64,000 nt of DNA, taken from positions 9,623 through 73,622 of the forward strand of contig UZAN01040180.1 in NCBI GenBank assembly GCA_900618425.1, in the 5' to 3' direction. The notes beneath the pieces were generated by a model. That model was not told the DNA's origin and did not search any database. It saw only the letters and a program-made list of their open reading frames with translations. A program made the position numbers and the translations under genes. This document shows, piece by piece, positions 37,836 through 48,782 of the stretch (position 1 is the stretch's first letter; the number at the start of each line of letters is the position of its first letter). The stretch is from Echinostoma caproni (lineage: Eukaryota; Platyhelminthes; Trematoda; Plagiorchiida; Echinostomatidae).

Positions 37836-37907
37836 TGGTTACTGACAAAGTACTGAAAATCGGTTCTCGTAGCTCAGGTGAACTGAATGCTATGTCGTCT
37901 GTTCGCC

Positions 37908-37962
37908 GAGCTTTGCAATTGGTTTGCAGTAGTTTCGTCACCGGCCGAGGTGACTGCAGCAC
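37908..37962 (-). ncRNA. Degenerate hammerhead ribozyme, left repeat
   Basis: On the minus strand, stem II (GTCACC / GGTGAC with loop TCGGCC) and GAAAC are preserved. The core CTGATGA is reduced to CTGCA by a small deletion. Stem III has one side TGCAAACC and the other TTGCAAAGC, imperfectly paired. It is the mirror partner of 38764-38818. Confidence 0.6.
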
Positions 37963-37971
37963 CGACATACT

Positions 37972-38575
37972 CAAGAAGAAAGAAGAAAGATATCTCCTCG
38001 GAGTATTTTCTCTCAGCGGCTACATCTACAACTTTATCAAAAGAACTCTAACCCCCAAAAAGACGAAACAACAGACCGAGAATCGGGAACAAGAAGGACC
38101 CTACAATACATCAAGAACGTTTCGGAAATGACGGCAAGACTGTTCCGTTTATATGGAGTCCAAGTAGCCCACAAACCGACTGCCTGTCTGAAGAGACTCC
38201 TGTCAAAACCAAAGAAGAGAACAATGGAGAAGGACAAGAGCAACGTCATCTACAAAATAAATTGCAAGAAATGCTCAAAACACTATATCGGACAGACTCG
38301 GAGAAAATTGTCAACAAGGATTTGTGAACACCAATCGGCAGTCAAGAGACATCACCCACTATCTTTGATTTCCCTCCAGAGGATCAAGAGGGACATCAAT
38401 TTGACTTCGACTCAGTGAAAACTATCGACCAAGCCCGGTCGGAATACGCCAGAGAATTTCTCGATGTTTGGCACTTTTCAATCAACTCACTAAACAGGCA
38501 CATCAAACTAGATCACATGTACACGCCAACGCAACTCGAGGACCAAATGATGCAACACAAAATGGTTATGCCGTG
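37972..38575 (+). pseudogene. PLE-B thumb and GIY-YIG endonuclease
   Basis: The thumb end reads YNFIKRTLTPKKTKQQTENR, then in a shifted frame (from about 38096) LQYIKNVSEMTARLFRLYGV. The linker PTACLKRLLSKPKK follows. The endonuclease shows NVIYKINCKKCSKHYIGQTR at about 38251, with an intact GIY-YIG pair and the two Cys residues typical of Penelope linkers. The Arg helix follows (KLSTRICEHQSAVKRH). After a frameshift near 38370, FDFDSVKTIDQAR and AREFLDVWHFSINS complete the domain, with the Glu of AREF at the expected catalytic position. It ends at a stop after LEDQMMQHKMVMP. Confidence 0.8.
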
Positions 38576-38763
38576 ACCTGAGAACGGACCGAAACTACAA
38601 TCAAGATGGATGGACAACCATCCCCCTTACCAACCTCACCCCCACGCACCAGTTTGATGGTGAACCAAGTCGAACACGATGAGAACAAGGGACAAAAATG
38701 GTTGGTGCAGAAGAACACATATAAACGAACGGATACAAGCAGAAGATTGCCATTTCACAAGCA

Positions 38764-38818
38764 CTGATGATTTCACCTCAGCTGGTGATGAAACGTTGGC
38801 AAACAAATTGCCAAAGTC
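38764..38818 (+). ncRNA. Hammerhead self-cleaving ribozyme (PLE terminal repeat)
   Basis: The core CTGATGA (38764-38770) is canonical. Stem II pairs TCACC with GGTGA around the loop TCAGCT. GAAAC lies at 38790-38794. Stem III pairs TTGGCAA (38796-38802) with TTGCCAA (38808-38814). The cleavage triplet GTC lies at 38816-38818. Flanking ATTTC upstream and GAAAT downstream could form part of stem I. Hammerheads are known in terminal repeats of Penelope-like elements, where they self-cleave the transcript. This is the best-preserved copy in the window and follows directly on the PLE-B endonuclease. Confidence 0.8.
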
Positions 38819-38870
38819 GCCGAACAGGCGAAATAGAATTGTCCTGGCTAATTTAACTCTACGCTTCGTT

Positions 38871-39576
38871 TGTTAATAACTGTGTTTTAAGTGAGGTTGT
38901 TTAGATCCTACTTGATGTTTCGTCTTGTGCTCTGCCCGATCTCGATGAATGTCATTGCTGGTAGGAGATCTGATATTGTCCGGAGTACGATTCTATATGC
39001 AACCATCAACACATGAACTCGTCATTTCAGTTTTCGGGGAGTTCAGCATCCGTCTTTGCGGCATCTGAGTTCCTTCTTACATTCGACTGTATGTAAGCTT
39101 ACGGGATATAGCGCATTAATAAAATACGCAAGTGAACAAATTTTCGAGATGCTTTTAAGTCGTATGTGAATTCCAAAACCACGCTTGTCTATTACTGTTT
39201 ATGAGTGTTTTCTTCAGTCATTGATATTGTAACTATTTTTAATGTATATGAACATTTTCTGATTTTAATCCAATGCCAATTTACAAACTTAATTGTTTTG
39301 ATATTGGTTTCACTTCTTGAGGGCTTAGATACTTTCAATACGTATCTGAATATCTGTCAAAGCGACGAGAGAGTTAGTTTATCGTTACTCTTCACACAGG
39401 TTTTATTGGGTGAATATGAAACTCTTAGATGCCAAGACTGAATTCAACAAATAAGTTAATCAAAATTTACCTAAATTTGTTCAAATACTGAATTCCCAAA
39501 GACTAAGATACACACAAGAGCAATACCATAAAATTTCTGTCTATCATCAATTCATATCAACTTGCGAACAATTTTG
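38871..39576. other. Noncoding, nothing recognised
   Basis: No gene or repeat recognised. The frame 39205-39441 has no motif. Confidence 0.4.
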
Positions 39577-39700
39577 GGCTGTCGACCGTGTAGCTGGTCG
39601 GTAAGGGTCTTGGTTTCCAGCCCGAAAATCCACGGGCACATGTTTCGTTACCGGGCTAGGCAACATCGTCTGCGATCAAGTCTTCCAGCTCGGAGAACAC
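39577..39700. repeat. tRNA-like / hammerhead-like short repeat
   Basis: The plus strand has a good A-box-like TAGCTGGTCGG (39591-39601) followed by TAAGGGTCTTGG, as in a tRNA D-arm and anticodon region. The minus strand of the same block carries a hammerhead-like fold. This could be a SINE head, a terminal-repeat relic, or both. No second copy was recognised in the window. Confidence 0.4.
39618..39672 (-). ncRNA. Hammerhead-like motif, core altered
   Basis: The minus strand reads CAGACGA where CUGANGA is expected (one change). Stem II pairs GTTGCC with GGTAAC around loop TAGCCC. GAAACATG follows, with a stem-III-like GCCCG / CGGGC hairpin. The layout matches a hammerhead, but the core change and the lack of a clear GTC make activity uncertain. 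Confidence 0.35.
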
Positions 39701-41744
39701 GCTAACACTTACGTTCCCATCCCGAGCTTCAATCACTCGACATCATTTCCATTGTGTAACTGTGATACTTAAAATACACACGCAAAGGTTTGCAACACAC
39801 TAAACCTCACTTCACTAATAGGTGTCCTTAGATGAATTAGAACTATACATATCCCAAACACAACCATCATTATTAGGTTGAAGAATCATACATATGAAGC
39901 TCTTGAGATCGCACTGTATAAAGCTGTGATAAAATCCCAAAAGACTCTGAATTAAGAGAGCCTGCTAGTAGTGTGTAGCAAAGGGTATATTTTTCATAGA
40001 ACACATTTGTTTCTTTATATGTGAGTTAAAAAGCAGCCATTTCTGTTCAGAATTTTCTCACAGTATTTTACTTCGACTGGGTATATACTCAAAAGCGTGT
40101 TCACCTATAGAACATAACAGAATTCATAACCACAATGACCAGTGGAGGTGGCAGTAAAGTCCGAAAATATGCTACCTGATTATCATAAGGTACAATCGGT
40201 GTTTAGGTAAAGCAACAAATCAGTTGAAATGTAAACCCAATCCGAAACCACCTCAGGGAGTCAAAGGGTTGAGGAATGTATCGATTTACCATCCTCCATG
40301 GAACACACTCACAACCAACGAGTCGAGATGTAATTGGGCTAGTTTTTTTGTGACTCCAGATAAACAAAATGCAAGAATGTGATGCTTAGTTTATAAAACG
40401 AAGAACAAAACATACATGGCATTAATCGGTAGTTTTTGTTGTAAATTTAAGCTTGGCATATACAGAGAGAAAAGTGAGATGATACATTCCTAAAGTGTGT
40501 GCCATGAAATTTGACCGGATCAAAGTCGTATCATACTTCATGTCATCAACCTGTTCTGGATTATGATCAGAATTCGACTGGAGGTCGAGGATGTATCCTA
40601 AATCCCAATATGCTTTCACCGATAGCTCCGTTCAGGCAACAGTTGTATCTTGAAGATAAACTTGTATGACGTGACCAGTGTTCAACGAACCATTGGATTT
40701 GACTGACGGGCGTAACATCGAATCCTGTCAAATGAAATGTCACCGGGGCATACTCGATGGAATCTTAAAATAATTCGCGTTCCAGGTTGCACAATAATCT
40801 CACCTTAGTTCAGAACCGCAGCTCCACAAATCCGACTACCAGAGTTCGAGATTAATGCAAAATACTCTTTACCTGTTTCAGGTTGTGTGAAAATCACTGA
40901 TCTTTATAAAAATTATTAAATGCTTTGATCACATATCTGAAAATCGTTGATAGAGGATTGGTAGCACGGTATATACATTTTCAATTCATACCAGACGATA
41001 TTCTTCACAGACAAATATTCAACAACCACCAACCTAATTTTCATCTCAAAAGGTGAAGCACAGCGCGATACACAAATACAGATTGAAACATTAGAAGGAA
41101 TAGAAAACCGATCGTGATGAATTTTTCAGAAACATACTGCGTTGCAATTAATCACAATGAGTCTTGGTTCTGTAAGAAAAGCATCCGAGTAACAAACTTG
41201 TCAGTGTTCATAAATACCAGAATGGGCATGCTTTTGCTTATAATGAAAATGAGTTTAAGAATAAGGGAGAAAATCAGTGATTAATATTGCTCAAACATTT
41301 CTATCAGTTATAATTTTGAGATACTATTTTGATTGATATAGTGACCAGGCAACAAAAGTACTGGATGATGCAAATAAATACACGGAATGATTAGAAATAA
41401 CTTTTCATCATTTCTAATTTTTTCTTTTACAATTTAAATTTACGTTTACTGATATTTTATTTATAGTGAGGAAGAATTAATGCTGAATGTAACATACAGC
41501 AATGAGCAACTGAGATCAGGTTCGATTAAGCAGAAAGCACCAGAAAGCTTTAGTGTTTGGGCCATATTTTACGCTTACTGTTTTTTAGTGATAAAATATC
41601 TTTTTGTCATAATCCACGATGAATAGACCTCAGAACCAAACCCTTTGAAGGGTTGAGCTACTATTTCTTACCAACTTTGCATTCGAGAATTTATCGATCA
41701 ATTTGTCCAATATGCTTGCTTTACCCATATGCAAAAAATAATTC
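39701..41744. other. Noncoding, nothing recognised
   Basis: AT-rich, no motif-bearing frame. Confidence 0.4.
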
Positions 41745-42098
41745 GTGTTAAAAATTTTTGATGCTACGATGAAAATTCATGCTGCATTGTTTGAAGTACC
41801 AGTCACTAATCAATCACACAAATACTCCAAATCGCGGAAAAGGCATTCGTGCCGGCCGGNTACTAATCCCAGCAAGATTATGGCACCTATGTCCGTTCTT
41901 TGTTTGGGTAGCTTCCGGATCTATCCTACTTGCTCCAGCGAAAAGAATTTTGAACCTCGTCTTCAGCAGTCATGGCTCAGTGATGATGTGGAAGATTTTG
42001 TAGTTCAGCTAGATGATTTCGTCTGCTTCTGGCAGGATAGACAACGGTGTAGGATGAAGTTGGGAGTCGGTGTGGTTACTTACATCAATTCCAAGTGA
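41745..42098 (+). pseudogene. LINE APE-type endonuclease fragment
   Basis: The frame reads QSWLSDDVEDFVVQLDDFVC and then DRQRCRMKLGVGVVTYINS. This corresponds to the ETWL-x-DV...F-RQDR-RRGGGV-YV block of apurinic-like LINE endonucleases. The catalytic Glu of ETWL is Gln here and the RGGG loop is damaged. It nicks the target site in active elements. This copy is dead. Confidence 0.7.
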
Positions 42099-43064
42099 TA
42101 TGGTAAGCACAAAGCATCTATCAAGTTTTCATAAAATGGCATTAACCGCTTAACTCTCGTCTGTCACCCTAAATCTTTCCGATTCCATTTTATTGCCATC
42201 ACCAACTTGTACAATGCACCCCATTGTAGGTTCTCAGACACTGATACATTATGATCATTTCCTACCGGCTATTGCCCAGTCTCATGCCGACAGCTTGCAT
42301 CGAATAATTGCTGACATTAACCACTCTCCCTCTACGCTTTACTCTGTCTAAACCTCAGTGACTCTATGGTGAATAAACTGGAAGAATCAACACCTTTTCT
42401 NNNNNNAGACCGCAATGCAGCGACTGTTTTCTGATCAATAGTTACCTAGCACGGATTCTCTTTGTGCAAGTCAGTTATTTGGTACGAGGAACTGTAAATC
42501 TATATGGCTGGTTATCAAACTATTCTGCAGGCAGAAGAAAATCATGTCCAGTTCTTCTATTGATATTGAACAACGACATTCTACATTTATTCCTCTTTCA
42601 ACTGACACATGCCCTAATTATGTTGACTCGAGTTACCCGCACATCCCATCTTCGTTTAGACCCAGTAACTCTAGTTAAATGTACAATCACTTGCGTTCTC
42701 TCGAGGTGTCGACTGCACCTGGTCCAGAAAACCTTAGTCCTACACTTCCTAAACATAGCGCTGTATCGCTGTCTCACATTATTGCACACAGCTAATCTTT
42801 CATTCGAGCTGTGAACTATTCCGCATTGCTGGCGCCCGGTGAGAATTATACCCAACGGTAATGGCTCTAATAGCGAAGCGTTTCAGGAGCTTCCTCTCAC
42901 TGATTTGATATTGATGGAGCGGTCAGTTCTGCATCACCTTCAGTTATCTTTCGTCACCACTGATGACATTTATTAGTTTGCATACAAACAGAACCGCTGA
43001 ACACTGGATGTCATTTCTTTTCTATTTCACTTCATCTGCAAGTCACTAAACAAGAAAGCCAAAT

Positions 43065-43965
43065 TTGTGCACTGGACGTTTCTTGATTATTCTTCCGCTT
43101 TTGATTCGGGTGTCCCGTTGTCTTTTACTTAACACGCTGCAGTCGTTTGATTGTCCCACTACTGTTCTTGAATGGCTTCGCGGTCACTTTTCGCAAAGAT
43201 ACCGGTTTGGTAAATTGGGGCTAGGAAAATCAGTGCCATCACTCTCTAGTTTGGGGTGTACTTGAAGGTGCTGTATTATAACCCTATCTTTTTGCAACTT
43301 ATATCAGTGACTTAACTATTACTACCCCTATGCGACATTCTAAGTATGCTGATGATTTCGCCATTTCTGTTTCCGTATCTAACCAATCTGAACTGGCTGC
43401 ATATAACACAAACTTCTCCCACCTGGTTACATATTCCACTTTATACGGTCTTAATCATAATCCCGGAAAATGTCTTGAATGTGTTCTTCCTTTGAGCCGT
43501 TCCCCATCTCCCTGCGACAATTCATAGATTCAGAGGAAGCAGGTGAGCAAAGTCAGTTATGTGAAGTAATTAAGTACCACACTTAAAAGTAACCTTCCGT
43601 GGTCTTTACATACCCAAACTGTCGCTCGCTAGCTGAAAGTGCTCACCATTCAGATAAAAAGACTACGCCACTTCCGCTCTGTGTAAAGAGCTTTTGTTCG
43701 AGAATATGTTCCCCTTATACCCATTTACTGCTCCCCTGTGATTTTCCCTGGTTTGCTGAAGGCCTATTTCAAGCCGCCGAGGAGTGCTCTAGTAATAATC
43801 AGCCGTGTCTCCCAAGTTTCTTTATCTTTTCTGAATGACTGTACCTGCGATGTTCATACCGATGCGTGTTTGAAGTTTGTGGATCATACTCTATCTGAAT
43901 GCACTCATCTATTACACAGTGATCTGTGTGCATGCAACTCCCACCCTTCTACTGGTTCCAAATGA
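43065..43965 (+). pseudogene. LINE reverse transcriptase fragment
   Basis: LLNTLQSFDCPTTVLEWLRG follows motif A, which is frameshifted just upstream. The catalytic KYADDF is intact at 43342-43359. NPGKCLECVLPLSRSPSPC follows. After frameshifts, the thumb reads PGLLKAYFKPPRSALVIISR near 43747. The C-terminal block HLLHSDLCACNSHPSTGSK ends near 43963. The same blocks occur at 60.5-61.3 kb. Confidence 0.8.
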
Positions 43966-43975
43966 AACCTCATTC

Positions 43976-46350
43976 CATCTTAAATATCTACATACAGAAA
44001 ATGTTTGGCATACTATATTTCCCGGGTGTTGTCCAACAAGCAGGGTTTGTTCTGAGCTATCTAATGCATTTATTGGTTAATTTACAATTTTGCACACTTG
44101 AAGTCCCACTTTTTCCCTTTTTCCATTATTTTGATGTTAGTCTCTGTATCGATGAAAGTTTGTATATAACTTGCCAAAGCTTCAATACAATGCAATACAA
44201 TTATGGGAACATTCACTCTCCGTGATACCTAGAAAGTTTTGTTCAAACTATATTCCACCGCAAGACAATATTACAATATGCCGGAACCAAACACTCTTCG
44301 ATTGGTACGCTAAAGGAGATAAATTCGTGAAATTGGAAGCATTTTATTATACGATGTTGCCCACAAACTATTTTATACTAGGAATATGTGTAATTCTTAA
44401 CATCTTACTTTCAGCAGAACATAATAGTCCGATGTGCATCATGGTACTGTATCGTGATTCACACAAATACTGAACGGTGTATAATGATATGTTTATTGGT
44501 TTGAACACCGTGGCCGTTCTACGGTTTTTGTAAGCGCATCTGACTCTCTTTGAAACCGCCCTTCGTAAAGCACCGTACCATACTGGACAGGCGAAGACTT
44601 GGCTCGATAAAGACTATGTCTGAGCGCCGAGAGCTAAGGGATTATTGGTGTGCATACTTGCATAAGGCACCAACCAGGATACTGATATAAAGCAAAGCAG
44701 AGCTTGTGTTTGTCTGTTATAAAAAGCAACGTAAGTATACTATACTATACTATCGGCCTTTAGCAATAAATATCATCAGTATGTGCAACGCACTGTTCAT
44801 TAGTAAAAACGCAATTAGTCATTCAGGAGAATATTATAAAACACTCTTTTGCTTATCATTGCATCCTATAAATGAATTTCTATGAAAGTCAGATGGTTCG
44901 TATTAAAAGGCATTTATTCTACTAATTGAATTTCTCCAGCTCTGGCTTATTAGTTGCAACGCGATTTTTCGCCGACAGTAGTGTCATTCTTAGACTATAA
45001 AATTATTTGATATTATATATTCGCCCTCTTTTAAAGGTTTGTTGAACTGTTTCATCTTTATCATTGCAGTTCTACCGTGTCGAGCAATTCAGTGCAGCTT
45101 AATATTATCAATAACGGAAACAGAACTCAAAGAACGAAAAAAACGGTGATAATACAGTAGAAGATATTTTCCTAATATCGCGACTCAGTTCACTCAGTCT
45201 GATTTGGGCCAGGATTTACATATACATACCTACGTGATCCTGCGAAGTGAATTGCTTCGGTTGAGCTGTAAGATGTTGATCTGATTACATTTAAAAATAT
45301 CAGATAATCTAGATAACGGGATGAGCGCCAAAACTCGGAACCTGCAATTAGAAGTCGGTTTAATGAACCGATTCAAACAGTTAACGTGCTTGAGGCATTT
45401 TGTCCCAGCTAATCGGTTAAGAGAGGATTATCAAATTAAGTTAATTTTCACATACTATCTGCGGCTGAGGCAATTTCAATCTACCCCATAGATCCTCACC
45501 TCCGATCTGAGCAGAAACAGTCCGTGTGAAATTTGAGATTTACAATGCTATTCTGCATAGCTGATTGATGAAATCGATTCAAAATATTCCTAATGCCATA
45601 GTTTTATTTTAAATGCATAGTTGAGTGTTGGTCAACATTGATCGCTTCCAAAAGGAACTGGCCTTGTACTCTCAGGAGGTATGCTGGTTATTAAGTGTTC
45701 TCTGTGGTGATAGGTAGGAGGTTGCGCGGAATGAGAGGAAGAAGAACCGAATTTCTGCTGTCGGCATACCCACATAATTTAAATTCATACAAAAAGCTTG
45801 ACATTGTCTCTACAGGTAGATGAAACAAAACAGATAAAAAACTGTTTCTGCAAGTATGACGATATTTCACATGAGGTTGACTGGAAAAAGGTATTATGCA
45901 ACCTGTGAAAAGGGATTATCTGCTCTGATGTTATCAGAGACTAAAAATCCTGTTGAGTTGTGTACCAGTGCACATATTCATTTTTTAATCGTGGCGTATC
46001 CCTCCGATATATCAACTATTTTGAGAGATTTTACTTCTTTCTAGAACGTCTCATAAGTAGATGAATGCAAGTTTACTAACAACTGTGGCTTATCGGACCT
46101 ATGAGTGAAGTTTGTTGAATAATCTTTATTCTAACATTGCCTAGGCGGAATGTCTTAGATCGCATTGATGCCGACAAAATCGTACACTGATATCCTTTTC
46201 CATCCCTACAAGAAGCTTAACACCTTTAAAAATACATTTTAAACTAGAATGAGTTCATTGTTAAGTACCAGATTGACTTCATGGATAGGTACACATAGGG
46301 ATAAATGTTTCTTCTTCCTTTTTTAGTTTATTTAGTATAAAATTGTGCAG
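43976..46350. other. Noncoding, nothing firm
   Basis: Open frames 43926-44225 and 44171-44473 (+) run on from the LINE end without motif. A 44510-44760 block ends in a short TATAC repeat and could be an unidentified SINE. An acceptor-like site ends the stretch at 46349-46350. Confidence 0.35.
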
Positions 46351-46640
46351 TAAACTATGAGAAAGAGGATCGCGGACGTAAACAGGCTGCCTACGAAAAC
46401 ACAGAAATGGATAAAATGGGCGGCGGTAGCGGGAATAACCCAGCACTTCTGGGTCACTACTCTGACCAGTTTAATCAACCGACCACCACCACTCTTTTGT
46501 GGCCTGGTTTTTTAAAGCGAGAACCCTATCTAGACATTCAGGACTTGCAAAAAGAAAGAATAAGTGAAATACATCTTAAAAGTACGTTGAAACAGCTGGA
46601 TATTGAATTTGGTGGGGTGTATTGTCATTCAATGAAATAA
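46351..46640 (+). CDS. Candidate exon or ORF, unidentified
   Basis: After a T-rich tract and an acceptor-like gtgcag, a frame is open for 95 codons (YEKEDRGRKQAAYENTEMDK, then ALLGHYSDQFNQPTTTTLLW) and stops at 46640. Its composition is notably unlike the surrounding AT-driven frames. A second overlapping frame from an ATG at 46357 is open for about 53 codons (MRKRIADVNRLPTKTQKW). A third frame is open from 46619 to 46801 (FNEINPFDSTPVIFSTF). Together they suggest a real coding sequence broken by a frameshift near 46610, perhaps an unrecognised transposon or pseudogene. No family was identified. Confidence 0.35.
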
Positions 46641-46924
46641 ATCCATTTGATTCAACTCCTGTTATTTTTTCCACTTTTGACCTCGGCAGCAGAACGACCT
46701 ATGTCTATGTTTCTGACGGAGATCTAACTGCAAAATTGTCGGTAACAACCGGAAACTTTAAATACTCAGCTACCCGGCCGACGGTCAAGTGCATGAATTA
46801 ATGAAATAATCTGTCGTCCAAGAGAGGTCACACACATCAGGGTCTGCAAATAGTTGTTCGGATTTGAGCGCCACTATTGGGCTGTCACTAATTAACCGAT
46901 GAGACATATATTATGTTTTGTCAA

Positions 46925-47010
46925 AACAGAAAGAAGACAAATGTCGCGAGATGTTAACATTTCGTTTAATCTTCTCAGTCGCTGACGTAAAACAAACAGG
47001 CACTTATGTA
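46925..47010 (-). repeat. PLE-E terminal repeat, 3' side
   Basis: The minus strand carries GTCAGCGACTGAGAAG, then ACGAAATGTTA and TCTCGCGACATTTGTCTT. AAATGT and ACATTT could pair as a stem III after CGAAA. The hammerhead core would read CTGA-GA with one base missing. It matches 13929-14010 and, inverted, 48783-48871. Confidence 0.7.
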
Positions 47011-47114
47011 CCACATGGTATTAATCAATTATGGTGAATGAACGTGTGCAAGCATACAAAGATTGCAAAATTCAGAAGTAGAAGGTCAATTCCACGGTAA
47101 GTGGATTGGTTGTA

Positions 47115-47885
47115 TCAAAAACGTCTGTGCACGCAAGGTCGGGTGATGTAATCAAATAAGTAGTGCTTTACTAAGCGCCAAAAGTTTATCAGTTCGATTA
47201 CATAACAGTGCTTTGACAGACGAATTAGGGTCAACATTGTATCTTGTTGCCATGAGATGTTTTGTAACAGATAATCCTGGGTATTTGTAATCACTTGGCT
47301 ATCATTTATCGGTTGTGTCATCGATTTCACCAACCACTTTGGAATGTGTTCGGCCATCCGCTGTGACAGCTGACGGTTTGTTCTTCTTATGTACGCGTCA
47401 CCGCAACTACGGGTGAGCTGGTATACAGTGTGTGAGACGGAACTGGCTGGCCAGCCATGTTTACGTTTGTCCAAATCGATTCCACGAGTGGAGGCAATGA
47501 GTTGAGCAGCTGGGAATGTTCGGTCTGGAGCTGACCCCAACTTCTGGCGCACATCATTGTAAATGTGATCACCTTTGAACTCAAGCTTGGTATAGATAGC
47601 CTTTTTACTGACGTTTTGGGATCGGTTACCTTTGGGAAATGGTCTAATGTAAATATCTACAGACCTTTCGGGGTAACGATTGTTTACCAATGTTCTCCTT
47701 AAGAAATCCTGTTCTGCCTTCAGTGCAACTGGAGAACAAATGTTTTTCGCTCGATGAAATAGGGTTCTCGCAAGCCCACGTTTATAAATCATGGGGAAAA
47801 AGCTAGAAAAGTACAGGTATTGACCTTTCCATGTCGCTTTTTGGTAGACTGAGCGTTGTAGTGCCCCATTTATCCGACTTGTCAC
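47115..47885 (-). pseudogene. PLE-E copy 1 thumb and GIY-YIG endonuclease
   Basis: A 256-codon frame. The thumb begins with LQRSVYQKATWKGQYLYF and IYKRGLARTLFHRAKNI, and continues with FLRRTLVNNRYPERSVDIYI. The linker includes AAQLIASTRGI. The endonuclease shows TVYQLTRSCGDAYIRRTNRQ near residue 155, where the YIG motif reads YIR. The helix LSQRMAEHIPKW follows. Loss of the YIG Gly and the upstream frame breaks make it inactive. The expected catalytic Glu segment after the Arg helix is not clear. Confidence 0.8.
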
Positions 47886-47910
47886 TTTTATATCAAGAAA
47901 AGCTAAAGTG

Positions 47911-48096
47911 CTATGGTTTCCGTTTCATGAGATACGGATGGATGTGGATGGACAGAATCAAACTGTTTTCAAAGTGTATTAAATGTTCATAATTTATAAG
48001 AATGAAAATATCATCCACGTAACGTTTGTACAGGGTGGACTTAGAAATATTATCACTTAGCTTTTTCTCAATCATGCCTAGAAAAACATCTGTCAA
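47911..48096 (-). pseudogene. PLE-E copy 1 RT catalytic segment
   Basis: This short frame carries DVFLGMIEKKLSDNISKSTL and YKRYVDDIFIL, the catalytic YVDD of the Penelope-like RT. It overlaps the upstream fragment by a few bases in another frame, a simple frameshift, and a second shift near 47900 separates it from the thumb. Confidence 0.8.
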
Positions 48097-48527
48097 AAGG
48101 GACCCGATGGACTGCCCACTGCGACGTCATTGATCTGTTTGTTTGTGGTCCCTTCAAACTCAAAACGAGTGTTTTCTGTACAAATAAGAATAAGTTCTCT
48201 TAAGTATTCAAGACGAATATTGGGTTGAAAATTATTTGAGGAAATATAATGGCATAAAAAGTCAACTGTTCCATAAAGTGGTACATTAGTAAAAAGTGAA
48301 TCCATATCTATCGAATACATTCTCTCCTGAGATATTGTAATATTATCCAAAATATTAGAGAAATCAGAAGAATCTTTCACACAGTGAGGCATGAGAGATT
48401 TACGAATGGAATCAAGAATGTCTACCAGCCATCGGGTGAGCTTGTGATACGGCGAGTTTTGCATGCACAGAATTGGTCGGAGTGGAGTCCCAACTTTGTG
48501 AATTTTGGGAGAACCCCTCATTTGCAA
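48093..48527 (-). pseudogene. PLE-E copy 1 RT fingers and palm
   Basis: The frame reads SPKIHKVGTPLRPIL and QNSPYHKLTRWLVDIL (fingers), then YSIDMDSLFTNVP (motif A with catalytic Asp). RFEFEGTTNKQINDVAVGSP (nucleotide-binding block) follows, up to the frameshift at SGPF. The PKxHK-GTP-RPI start is the hallmark of Penelope-like reverse transcriptases. A further in-phase relative with VIITKDSYIAKMIEI lies upstream at 48527-48770 in another frame. Confidence 0.85.
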
Positions 48528-48782
48528 AGTTTCCGTTCCTATTGGCTTCAGTTATTTGTACTGGGCTTCGGAAATGTAACCATGAAAAAAACATCTGTAG
48601 CTTTCTTGTAATAGGGCCTTTGGTTAGATGATCGTTGTCTGTTGTACCGTTGATTTGGAATTTCGTAGCATTCGAAAGAATTTCGATCATTTTGGCGATA
48701 TAACTGTCTTTTGTTATAATCACTGCTTCAGATCCTTCGCACGGTTTCAGAAATTTTAAGTTCTCTGGAGTTCTTTGCTATA

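Larger units (their letters stand above)
37836..38870 (+). mobile_element. Penelope-like retroelement PLE-B with inverted hammerhead ends
   Basis: A plus-strand fragment from the RT thumb through a GIY-YIG endonuclease. It is flanked at 37840-37962 (minus orientation) and 38764-38870 (plus orientation) by copies of the same hammerhead-bearing terminal repeat. Past the ribozyme both copies continue into related tails, with the GCGAA-AGGCGAAAT block on the right and its inverted, diverged counterpart on the left. The arrangement is a 5'-truncated Penelope-like element with terminal repeats in inverted orientation. The coding part has at least one frameshift (about 38370). Confidence 0.8.
41745..43975 (+). 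mobile_element. LINE (CR1/Jockey-like) with APE and RT, decayed
   Basis: A non-LTR retrotransposon covering both endonuclease and reverse transcriptase. It has many stops, one unknown base (41860) and a 6-N gap (42401-42406). The endonuclease region appears at 41870-42300, the RT palm at 43060-43530 and the thumb/C-terminal part at 43600-43965. Related remnants of one lineage lie at 50.7-52.5 kb and 60.5-61.3 kb. No clear poly-A tail was seen. A TATAC repeat at 44735-44755 might mark the original tail but is 0.8 kb away. Confidence 0.75.
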
